Source: Anaerolineae bacterium
GTDB lineage: Bacteria; Chloroflexota; Anaerolineae; 4572-78; J111
Length of the DNA: 13,521 nucleotides
Assembly: GCA_020433835.1 (NCBI GenBank)
Contig: JAGRBY010000140.1
Location: 1-13,521, forward strand
Direction of reading: 5' to 3'
The translations under genes and the position numbers were made by a program. This document shows positions 6,715-13,521 of the stretch, piece after piece. Numbering within the stretch: the stretch's first letter is position 1; every line of letters starts with the position of its first letter. The notes under the pieces were generated by a model, which was given only the letters and a program-made list of their open reading frames with translations, was not told the DNA's origin and ran no database searches.

Positions 6715-6795
6715 GCGTGGACAGATATTCCGATTAAAAACTCACCATCAGCTTTCAGTTCGCCCTGATTTATCTACATCACGACAGGTCAACCC

Positions 6796-9700
6796 ATGCA
6801 CACCACCAGCGATAGCACTTTGGCAGCCAGCATCACCAGCAAACTTATTGACAAACACAACATTGCTTATCTTATAACCGATGAAAATCTTATTATTACA
6901 GAGTATAATTCGGTTATCACGCGATGGTTTGTCACTAAGCAGCAATCCTTAATTGGGACACATATAACAGCTATTTTTGAAAAACTGGAACCATTCACCG
7001 AAACGTTATCAAACATTGCCCGAAATGAGGAACCGGGATTAACGCTTCCTCCCCTCCCCCTAAAAACCTCAGTGGGCCAAACGCGTTATTTTCATGTAGA
7101 AGCTGAACGGTTAGAGTCAAATAGCCCCCAGCTTCTTTTGAGCCTAATTGATGCTACGCCCCAAACCAATCGCACTATCCTCTACCAAACCGTTGTTGAA
7201 GATCCAACCAAACTCGTATGCTATTACCTGCCCGATAGCACCTTAACTTTTGTTAACGAAACGTACTGTCGTCATTTAAATATGAAACCCGAAGATCTCA
7301 TCGGCCAGCGTTTTCTCACGTTTATTGCTGAAGAAGATCGGGTTTATGTAGAGGAGGCCATTGCGTTACTCGACGCTCAAAACCCCTTGGTTATGGTAGA
7401 GTATCGCATTGTGCTGCCCACCAACGAAATTCGCTGGCAGCGATGGGGCAAGATTATTGTACTGGACGAGCAAGGGCAAATCATTGAATATATAGGCATC
7501 GGCCAGGATATCACCAATCAAAAACAGCTTGAACATGATTTACAAAGAGTTCGATTTTCTATTGATTGGGTTGTCGACTCGATCTTTTGGGTCAATACCA
7601 AGGGCTACTTTATTGATGCTAATGAAACTGCCACGTGGAAGTTGGGTTACGAGCGCAAGCAACTACTTTCGATGCATTTTGGTGATATCGATCCTGATTT
7701 CAAAGGTCAAGATTGGGACAACTTATGGAAAGAGGCCCAGGAACGCCGGGTGATAGGATTTGAGTCGTCCCACTATGCCATAGATGGCAAACACTTTCCG
7801 GTAGAAGTGATCGTTCATAATCTTGAGTTTGAAAATACGCCTTACATTTGTATCTTTGCCCGAGATATTACAGAACATAAGGAAACAAAACAAGCCTTGC
7901 GGGAAAGTGAAAGCCGTCTGAAGTCGATTATCACGAAAACACCTGTCATTTTATGGAGTACGGATGTAAACGGCATTATTACGCTTTCAGAAGGCCAAGG
8001 TCTTCAACTATTGAGGCTACAAGCAGGCGAACTCGTTGGAAAATCGATTTTTGAAGTATATCAAGATTATCCTGAACTGCACGAGAATCTGAAAAAAGCA
8101 ATGGCCGGAGATTTAGCAAACTTTACCATTGAAATTGAGCAGTATATTTTCGAGATTCAAATCTCACATCTTTTAGATGAAGCAGATGAATTTATTGGCC
8201 TCATTGGTATTTCGGTTGATGTAACCGAACGTGAGCAAACGCGACAGTTTTTAGCGAAACGCGAAGCCTATTTAACCGTATTGGTTGAACTTCAACGGCA
8301 GTTATTGATTGTCGACTCAATCGAGACAATGTATCACGATGCCATCCGATTGCTCGGCCCAGTATCTGAAGCTAATCGCATTTGCTTATATGAAAAACAA
8401 GTCGATAGTCAAGATACACCATTCGCTTTGTGCTCTATCTGGGAACGCTATAAAAGTCTCGCCCAATCATTGAATTCATTGCCAAAACAAGATAGCTATC
8501 TTATTAAGGCCAAACCAAATTGGTTACATAAGTTAGAGCAAGGCAATATTGTATTTGAATTTATTCACGATTTACAAGACCATGAAAAAGTCCTTTTTTT
8601 AGACCAGGAAACATTTTCTATACTTATTGTCCCCATACGCGTTGATAATAAACTTTTTGGCTTTATAGTTTTTGAAAACACTACCGAGCTGCGGAGATGG
8701 GATATATCAGAAATGGCTTTACTTCAAGCCGCTGCGGCTGCTATTTCTTTAGCAAAAGAACAACAACTCACAAAGAAAGCACTGGCCGAAACCAACCAGC
8801 AACTTGAACAACGTGTTCAAGAGCGAACGGCTGACTTAGTTCAACTCAACGAAACCCTACAAACTCAGGTTGCCGAACGCAAGCGGGCAGAAAAGTTACT
8901 ACAGAAGGCTCATGATGAGTTAGAAGTACGCGTTGTTGCTCGCACCGGCGAACTAACAATGCTTAACAACAGGCTGGAAACACTGTATAAGGTCGGCAAA
9001 GAGATTACCGTCCAGCACAATTTGGATACACTCCTCAATTCGCTGGCAAAAAACACAGCAAAACTGCTTAAAGCCAGTTCAAGCTGTATTTTACTGCTTA
9101 ATGAAACGGGCGAATTTCTTACTATTAAGGGATCGTATGGATTAACCGAAGAAATGGTTAAAAATACACGAGACCCGGTAGGTCAAAGCATCGCCGGGCG
9201 GGTAGTGCAAAGCGGCCAGGCACTCATCGCCAATGACATCCCCAAAGATGAGCGCTTTAACAATCCGGCTGCCCATGCTGATGGGCTATTAGCCATTATT
9301 AGTGCGCCTCTGGTGGTTGGCCAACGTATTATTGGCACCCTTGATGCTCATAGTAAAACCTATTGGAATGCATTTGATGAGCAAGATCTCAAACTGCTCA
9401 ATATGTTAGCCGGTCAGGCTGCAAACGCTATTGATAATGCCCGACTTTACGAGCAGCTTAATCAAGCCATTGAAGAATTAAAAATTGCCAACGACAGCCT
9501 GCAAAAAGCGAAAGAGCAAGCTGAGGCCGCTAATCAGGCAAAAAGTACGTTTTTGGCAAACATGAGCCACGAACTGCGAACACCCCTCAACGGAATTCTC
9601 GGCTTTACGCAGATTCTTAAGCGAGACCAGACCTTGTCTGACGATCAAGCCGAAGCCGTTGATATTATTCACACGAGCGGTGAGCATCTGCTGGTAATGA

Positions 9701-10959
9701 TTAACGATATTTTGGATCTTTCTAAGATCGAAGCCGGCAAATTCGAGCTTGAGCCGGAGCCTATTCACCTCTCTCAATTTATCAAAGGCGTTGTTGAAAT
9801 GCTCCGCATTCGAGCCGATCAAAAGGGGTTGCTATTTAAGATTGAAACCGCTCAAAATCTTCCATTTACGATTATGGCTGATAAAAAACGACTGCGGCAG
9901 ATCCTTATCAATCTTCTTGGCAATGCCATCAAGTTTACCCAAAAAGGGGAGGTAACTTTAAGAGCCGTCGTACTACCCGTGGCTCAAACGTCTGGCCAAA
10001 CCGATATCCTTCGCTTTGAAGTAGAAGATACAGGTATTGGAATTCCTGCCGACAAATGGGATGAGATTTTTTCCGCCTTTCACCAAGTTAAAGACAAACG
10101 CACGACATCAGATGGCACAGGGTTAGGGTTAGCTATATCCAGGCGCTTGGTACATATAATGAACAGCGAATTACGGGTGGAAAGTAAAGTAGGACAAGGT
10201 ACAAAATTTTGGTTTGATATCATGCTCCCACCCACAGATGGCGCCCAACCTGCCTCTATGATTAGCCAAACCATTATTGCCTATAAATCAGACCAAACTA
10301 AGACAAACAATCCCTACAAAATTTTGATTGTTGATGATAAGCAAGAAAGCCGCCAACTTTTGCGCGAACTATTAACCCCGGTTGGCTTTACTACCTTCGA
10401 AGCTACGAATGGACAGGAAGCGGTGAAGCAAGCGCAAATCCATCAACCGGACCTTATCCTCATGGATATTGTAATGCCTTTAATGAACGGTATTGAAGCT
10501 ACCCGGCGTATCCGCCAGATAAACACCCTCAAGAGTGTACCGATCATTGCTCTATCAATCGACATATATAAAAAAACCAACGAGCGTGTAAAAATGGCGG
10601 GAGCGCAAGGTTATATCGAAAAACCTATCGTTGCCGACGAATTGTTTCAACAAATACAAAACTACCTTGATTTACAATGGGTTCACGCTTCCTCTCATGA
10701 GGATATTTCGTTTGAAACCCCTGTTCAAAATGTTTCAATAAAAACGCCAAGCCGTAAAATTTTGGAAGCAATTCAGGATGCAGTGCTTATAGGCGATATA
10801 GATGATATTCGCTCTATTACCCAAGAAATAAGCAGCTCTACACAAGATTTTGCTGATTTTGTTACAAAGATCAGTATGATGGCCGACAATTTTGCCCTCG
10901 ATGCCATAGAAACCTTTATTGATACCCTACTGAACGATCAGCAAAAGGAATCCTCATGA
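6796..10959 (+). CDS. Hybrid sensor histidine kinase (4 PAS, 2 GAF, HisKA, HATPase, REC)
   Basis: A 1387-residue kinase with no transmembrane segment, so a cytosolic sensor. Order: PAS-like about 18-118, PAS about 127-240 (ends QDITNQKQ), PAS about 251-362 (ends RDITEHKE), PAS about 372-480 (ends VDVTEREQ), GAF about 485-655, coiled coil about 662-737 with two similar units (LEQRVQERTADL, LEVRVVARTGEL), GAF about 728-890, and HisKA with SHELRTP (His925). Then come HATPase with N-box Asn1043, DTGIGIP (Asp1078) and GTGLGLA, and a receiver with Asp1180-Asp1181, phospho-acceptor Asp1224 and Lys1276. The last 90 residues form a helical tail without an HPt histidine. The ligand is unknown; no haem or flavin signature was identified. 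The ribosome site is weak (AGGT, 6786-6789). The stop overlaps the next gene's ATG in ATGA, so translation is probably coupled. Confidence 0.95.
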   Translation: MHTTSDSTLAASITSKLIDKHNIAYLITDENLIITEYNSVITRWFVTKQQSLIGTHITAIFEKLEPFTETLSNIARNEEPGLTLPPLPLKTSVGQTRYFHVEAERLESNSPQLLLSLIDATPQTNRTILYQTVVEDPTKLVCYYLPDSTLTFVNETYCRHLNMKPEDLIGQRFLTFIAEEDRVYVEEAIALLDAQNPLVMVEYRIVLPTNEIRWQRWGKIIVLDEQGQIIEYIGIGQDITNQKQLEHDLQRVRFSIDWVVDSIFWVNTKGYFIDANETATWKLGYERKQLLSMHFGDIDPDFKGQDWDNLWKEAQERRVIGFESSHYAIDGKHFPVEVIVHNLEFENTPYICIFARDITEHKETKQALRESESRLKSIITKTPVILWSTDVNGIITLSEGQGLQLLRLQAGELVGKSIFEVYQDYPELHENLKKAMAGDLANFTIEIEQYIFEIQISHLLDEADEFIGLIGISVDVTEREQTRQFLAKREAYLTVLVELQRQLLIVDSIETMYHDAIRLLGPVSEANRICLYEKQVDSQDTPFALCSIWERYKSLAQSLNSLPKQDSYLIKAKPNWLHKLEQGNIVFEFIHDLQDHEKVLFLDQETFSILIVPIRVDNKLFGFIVFENTTELRRWDISEMALLQAAAAAISLAKEQQLTKKALAETNQQLEQRVQERTADLVQLNETLQTQVAERKRAEKLLQKAHDELEVRVVARTGELTMLNNRLETLYKVGKEITVQHNLDTLLNSLAKNTAKLLKASSSCILLLNETGEFLTIKGSYGLTEEMVKNTRDPVGQSIAGRVVQSGQALIANDIPKDERFNNPAAHADGLLAIISAPLVVGQRIIGTLDAHSKTYWNAFDEQDLKLLNMLAGQAANAIDNARLYEQLNQAIEELKIANDSLQKAKEQAEAANQAKSTFLANMSHELRTPLNGILGFTQILKRDQTLSDDQAEAVDIIHTSGEHLLVMINDILDLSKIEAGKFELEPEPIHLSQFIKGVVEMLRIRADQKGLLFKIETAQNLPFTIMADKKRLRQILINLLGNAIKFTQKGEVTLRAVVLPVAQTSGQTDILRFEVEDTGIGIPADKWDEIFSAFHQVKDKRTTSDGTGLGLAISRRLVHIMNSELRVESKVGQGTKFWFDIMLPPTDGAQPASMISQTIIAYKSDQTKTNNPYKILIVDDKQESRQLLRELLTPVGFTTFEATNGQEAVKQAQIHQPDLILMDIVMPLMNGIEATRRIRQINTLKSVPIIALSIDIYKKTNERVKMAGAQGYIEKPIVADELFQQIQNYLDLQWVHASSHEDISFETPVQNVSIKTPSRKILEAIQDAVLIGDIDDIRSITQEISSSTQDFADFVTKISMMADNFALDAIETFIDTLLNDQQKESS

Positions 10960-12059
10960 CCTCAAACGATGCATTTGTACCTACTATCTTAATTGTTGAT
11001 GATAATCCAACTAACCTTAAAGTTTTATTCAATTACCTAAAACAAACCGGTTTTAGAACCCTTATTGCAAAAAGTGGACTGGCAGCCATTCAGCAAGTTG
11101 AACGGCTGCCACCCGATTTAATTTTGCTTGATGTGATGATGCCCGGCATTGATGGTTTTGAAACTTGCCGCCGGCTAAAAGGAAACGCGTTAACCAAAGA
11201 TATTCCTATAATTTTTATTACGGCTCTTGGTGACACGGCAAACAAGGTTAAAGGTTTTGAAGCGGGGGGGGTTGACTATATTACAAAACCCTTTCAGCAA
11301 GAGGAGGTGTTGGCCCGGATCAACACCCATTTGACCATTCAAATTCAAAAGCGTGAACTTTATGAACTCAACGCTACCAAAGATAAATTCTTTTCGATTA
11401 TTGCTCATGACTTAAAAGGGGCACTTGCCGGATTGCTGGTTTTTTCAGATCTGCTAGCCACAACTATAGAAGATTATAGCCCCGATCAGATAGCCAAAAT
11501 AGCCGAAAACATGAACGATTCGTTGAAGAACAAGTTCAAGTTCTTAGAAAACTTACTAAATTGGGCCAGGCTGCAAAAAGGAAGCTTAGAGTATATGCCG
11601 GAAACGTTGGATCTTTATGCACTTATAGAAACCAATATAGAGCTTCTCTGCGATACTGCCCGGTCAAAAAAAATTACGCTCATCAATAAAGTTGAACCGG
11701 ATAAATTTTTTATCTACGCCGATTCAAATATGACCCATACTATCACTCGAAACCTTATCGCGAATGCCTTAAAATTTACCCACCCTGGTGGCTCGGTATC
11801 CATTACAGCCAAATATCAAGATGATTTTGTAGCAATCGCCATCATTGATACTGGTGTAGGCATGGCTCCTGAAATTTTAACAAAACTATTCAAAATTGAG
11901 TCAAAGGTAAAAATGGTCGGCACTGCCGATGAACGCGGTACCGGTTTGGGGTTGCTGCTCTGTAAAGAGATGGCTGAAAAACAGGGCGGCAAAATTTGGG
12001 CCGATAGCGAAGCAGGTAAAGGGTCAACCTTTACCTTTACCGTGCCAGTCCACACCTAA
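10956..12059 (+). CDS. Response regulator-histidine kinase (REC-HisKA-HATPase)
   Basis: A 367-residue protein. N-terminal receiver (about 10-125) with Asp15-Asp16, phospho-acceptor Asp59 in LILLDVMMPG, Thr89 and Lys111 (ITKPF). A linker helix leads to the HisKA H-box FFSIIAHDLKGAL (His151), then the HATPase with N-box NLIANALKFT (Asn270), DTGVGMAP (Asp298) and GTGLGLLLC. All residues needed for receiver phosphorylation and for autokinase activity are present. The H-box has Ala where HDLKxP kinases usually have Pro. AAGGAA (10945-10950) lies five bases before ATG, and the gene overlaps the preceding hybrid kinase by four bases. The natural model is phosphotransfer from the first kinase to this receiver, modulating a second kinase; that is inference. 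It has no DNA-binding or enzyme output domain. Confidence 0.93.
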   Translation: MTSNDAFVPTILIVDDNPTNLKVLFNYLKQTGFRTLIAKSGLAAIQQVERLPPDLILLDVMMPGIDGFETCRRLKGNALTKDIPIIFITALGDTANKVKGFEAGGVDYITKPFQQEEVLARINTHLTIQIQKRELYELNATKDKFFSIIAHDLKGALAGLLVFSDLLATTIEDYSPDQIAKIAENMNDSLKNKFKFLENLLNWARLQKGSLEYMPETLDLYALIETNIELLCDTARSKKITLINKVEPDKFFIYADSNMTHTITRNLIANALKFTHPGGSVSITAKYQDDFVAIAIIDTGVGMAPEILTKLFKIESKVKMVGTADERGTGLGLLLCKEMAEKQGGKIWADSEAGKGSTFTFTVPVHT

Positions 12060-12073
12060 CCAACGTACTAGGC

Positions 12074-12466
12074 TTACGCCCACACCTGTTTTGTAGCAAA
12101 CTCCAGACTATTTCCGGCCGGGTCTCGAAAATATATCGATTGCCCTCCCGACGGCCAGGTAATCTCAGTCTCGATCGAGACCCCATTGTGGCGTAAATGC
12201 TCGCGACAAGCAGCAATCTCATCCGAGGAGATGGCGAAAGCCACGTGTCCGGGGCCATGTGCACCATGCGTAGGCACATCGCCCACAGCTTTAGCCGTTT
12301 CTATGGGGTTAAATAGAAGCAACATACCGGCCCCACATCGAAAAAATATGTGCCGATGCTTGACGCGTGAAAACGGTTCTATACCGAGAATTTTCGTATA
12401 AAATTGTTCAGCAACCTCTAAATCATCAACATAAAGACAGGTTTCTAAAATTTGATTAATTTTCAT
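12074..12466 (-). CDS. VOC-fold protein (glyoxalase/bleomycin resistance/dioxygenase superfamily)
   Basis: A 130-residue single-module vicinal oxygen chelate protein, the usual size for a dimer-forming member. Two beta-alpha-beta-beta-beta halves are visible: ILETCLYVDDLEVAEQFYTKILGIEP and GHVAFAISSDEIAACREHLRHNGV, ending IYFRDPAGNSLEFA. Likely metal ligands are Glu8, His74 and Glu122, so divalent-metal chemistry is plausible. The substrate cannot be deduced; lactoylglutathione lyase, thiol-transfer resistance and epimerase members share this outline. The start is supported by AAGGA (12473-12477) six bases upstream of ATG. It is convergent with the kinase pair, only 14 bases from its stop, and divergent from the HEAT gene, with which it shares an interleaved promoter region. 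Confidence 0.9.
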   Translation of the reverse strand: MKINQILETCLYVDDLEVAEQFYTKILGIEPFSRVKHRHIFFRCGAGMLLLFNPIETAKAVGDVPTHGAHGPGHVAFAISSDEIAACREHLRHNGVSIETEITWPSGGQSIYFRDPAGNSLEFATKQVWA

Positions 12467-12504
12467 AAGTAGTCCTTACAAAATTATTATTACCCTCAAG
12501 CAAA

Positions 12505-12533
12505 CTTATAATTATGTCAACTTTACATGTGAA
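12505..12533 (-). promoter_or_regulatory. Candidate promoter of the VOC gene
   Basis: On the minus strand TTCACA (12528-12533), a 17-base spacer (12511-12527), then TATAAG (12505-12510); each hexamer matches 5 of 6. The predicted start near 12498 gives a leader of about 32 bases containing the AAGGA ribosome site. It interleaves with the divergent HEAT-gene promoter. Confidence 0.5.
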
Positions 12534-12566
12534 AACAGCTATGGTATACTGATCGCATGACATAAT
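12511..12566. promoter_or_regulatory. Symmetric 9-bp inverted repeat around divergent promoters
   Basis: ATTATGTCA (12511-12519) and its exact complement TGACATAAT (12558-12566) lie 47 bases apart centre to centre. The first abuts the -10 of the VOC promoter and the second covers the predicted start of the HEAT promoter. A further partial copy TTGTCAT lies at 12574-12580 and forms ATGACA-N12-TGTCAT with the second site. Placement over both start regions is what a shared repressor operator would show. The regulator is not in the window. Confidence 0.4.
12522..12550 (+). promoter_or_regulatory. Promoter of the HEAT-repeat gene
   Basis: TTTACA (12522-12527), 17 bases, then TATACT (12545-12550) with an extended -10 TG at 12542-12543; both hexamers match 5 of 6. 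The predicted start near 12557 leaves a leader of about 55 bases. Confidence 0.6.
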
Positions 12567-12611
12567 GGGTGAATTGTCATCATTATTACCTGAAACACAA
12601 TAGGCGCTTTT

Positions 12612-13430
12612 ATGACAACACTGGTGGCGGCTTTACAAGCAGACTCAGCGGCAAAACGCTGGCAGACCATTGAACACCTTTCTCAGTCTCAAAAGCAATG
12701 GCTAACCGAAGAAACACTCTCGATGTTAATAAAAGCTTTGGCTGATAGTCACCCTTTCGTCCGTTGGCAAGCCGGCTTAGCCTTGGTAAGCCAAGCTGAA
12801 GGTGCTCAGAAACTCACAGAGCTACTCAAGAACAGCTCTGTCAAAACATCATCTGAAGTCTCAAGAATTTATGTAGCGGCTATTGATGCTCTGGGTAAAA
12901 GTCAGTTACCAAATGCTCACATCCCCCTACTTGAAGCGTTAAACTCTGATAACGCACTGCTGCGCCAGAGTGCTGCGGAAGCGTTAGCCAATCTAAAAGC
13001 GGTAGAAGCGGTACCGGCCTTAATAGCTGCATTACAGGATACCAACGCTTGGGTTCGCCGTGGGGCTGCTTATGCATTGGGGCATATCGGCAGCTTTCAA
13101 GCTATTGAAGCGCTGGTACAGTGCTTGTATGATAACCAGGTTATTGTGCGCCGCAGCGCGGCCTATGCCTTAGGGGCATTGCGGGCCCAGTCAGCTCTGC
13201 CACAGCTAAAAATATCGCTAACCGACCAAGATCCAATTACCCGAAGAAACGCAACCTGGGCTATCGGTCGCTTGGGTACACCCGAGGCGACGGCTGCACT
13301 GCAAAAAATTTTAAATGACCCGCAAAGCGACGCGGAAGCCAAAGCAACGGCAGGTCAGGCCATTGAAATTATTACAAAGCCGCGTTGGCTTCAACTTTTG
13401 CTTGGCGTCAAAGGACGATTGCACCAGTAA
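12612..13430 (+). CDS. HEAT-repeat protein (PBS lyase HEAT-like)
   Basis: A 272-residue soluble alpha-solenoid. About 31-residue units of the type AVPALIAALQDTNAWVRRGA-AYALGHIG are clear at about 103-132, 133-163, 164-194, 195-225 and 226-254, with a more divergent unit at about 36-61. Each carries the Asp/Asn-x-x-x-(V/I)RR-x-A-x-x-A-(L/I)-G pattern of phycobilisome-lyase-type HEAT repeats. In non-phototrophs such proteins usually act as binding scaffolds; no catalytic residues are suggested, and the partner is unknown. The C-terminus (ITKPRWLQLLLGVKGRLHQ) leaves the repeat pattern. The ATG has only a weak AGG (12602-12604) seven bases upstream. It is divergent from the VOC gene, which may share regulation. 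No terminator hairpin was recognised after the stop, in the AT-rich 91 bases to the window end. Confidence 0.9.
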   Translation: MTTLVAALQADSAAKRWQTIEHLSQSQKQWLTEETLSMLIKALADSHPFVRWQAGLALVSQAEGAQKLTELLKNSSVKTSSEVSRIYVAAIDALGKSQLPNAHIPLLEALNSDNALLRQSAAEALANLKAVEAVPALIAALQDTNAWVRRGAAYALGHIGSFQAIEALVQCLYDNQVIVRRSAAYALGALRAQSALPQLKISLTDQDPITRRNATWAIGRLGTPEATAALQKILNDPQSDAEAKATAGQAIEIITKPRWLQLLLGVKGRLHQ

Positions 13431-13521
13431 ATTTTTCCCATCCTCATCCTACAACAATTCGTGTTAAAATAAAAAAAAACGATTTTGCCGAAAAGGTCGC
13501 CAATAAAATTTTTAATCTGGG

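Noticed and set aside
12060..12073. Shared terminator between the convergent kinase and VOC genes.
   Set aside because: Only a 3-base stem (GGC-TTAC-GCC) at 12071-12080 and no T-run; the 8-base direct repeat CCACACCT around it looks like chance.
13431..13521. Terminal AT-rich stretch with A9 run as terminator or promoter.
   Set aside because: No GC-rich stem before the homopolymer and no -35 at proper spacing from TTAAAAT; nothing can be supported before the window ends.

Overview
The window looks like bacterial chromosome of moderate GC content. It most likely comes from the phylum Chloroflexota (Anaerolineae or Caldilineae-like). That assignment is an inference from three things: a stand-alone protein carrying only the XPB/Ssl2 N-terminal-like (Helicase_C_3) domain, a multi-PAS/GAF hybrid kinase of the type common in that phylum, and short intergenic palindromes. 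No rRNA, tRNA, CRISPR array, phage gene or transposase gene was seen.

Layout, left to right. FtsH, a membrane AAA+ zinc protease (minus strand), is divergent from a DUF368/PopT-type polyprenyl-phosphate transporter (plus). PopT converges on a two-gene minus-strand operon: a small YkvA-like DUF1232 membrane protein, then a MerR-like HTH protein with a run of ten aspartates and a coiled coil. The gap between the convergent genes holds a phased CAC repeat and a REPIN-like pair of inverted 16-mers. A 318-base divergent intergenic region (4548-4865) carries two back-to-back sigma70-type promoters and one doubtful 37-codon ORF. It is followed by the Helicase_C_3-type protein, whose predicted transcription start falls on its ATG (candidate leaderless mRNA). 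A 139-bp MITE-like element with TAA flanks separates that gene from a signalling pair, a 1387-residue cytosolic hybrid histidine kinase overlapping a REC-histidine kinase by 4 nt. These converge on a VOC-fold (glyoxalase-like) gene, which is divergent from a HEAT-repeat protein. The promoters of those last two genes interleave and are bracketed by a perfect 9-bp inverted repeat. The last 91 bases are AT-rich with no gene recognised.

How the genes may work together. FtsH and PopT both concern the cell envelope (membrane protein quality control, undecaprenyl-phosphate recycling) but are separate transcription units. The two kinases are almost certainly translationally coupled and probably form one signalling module. 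Neither carries a DNA-binding, catalytic output or HPt domain, so the final output must lie elsewhere. No gene cluster here is clearly an undescribed defence or metabolic system. The points that merit follow-up are the small mobile or palindromic elements, the leaderless start, the symmetric operator between the VOC and HEAT genes, and the YkvA/MerR-like pair.
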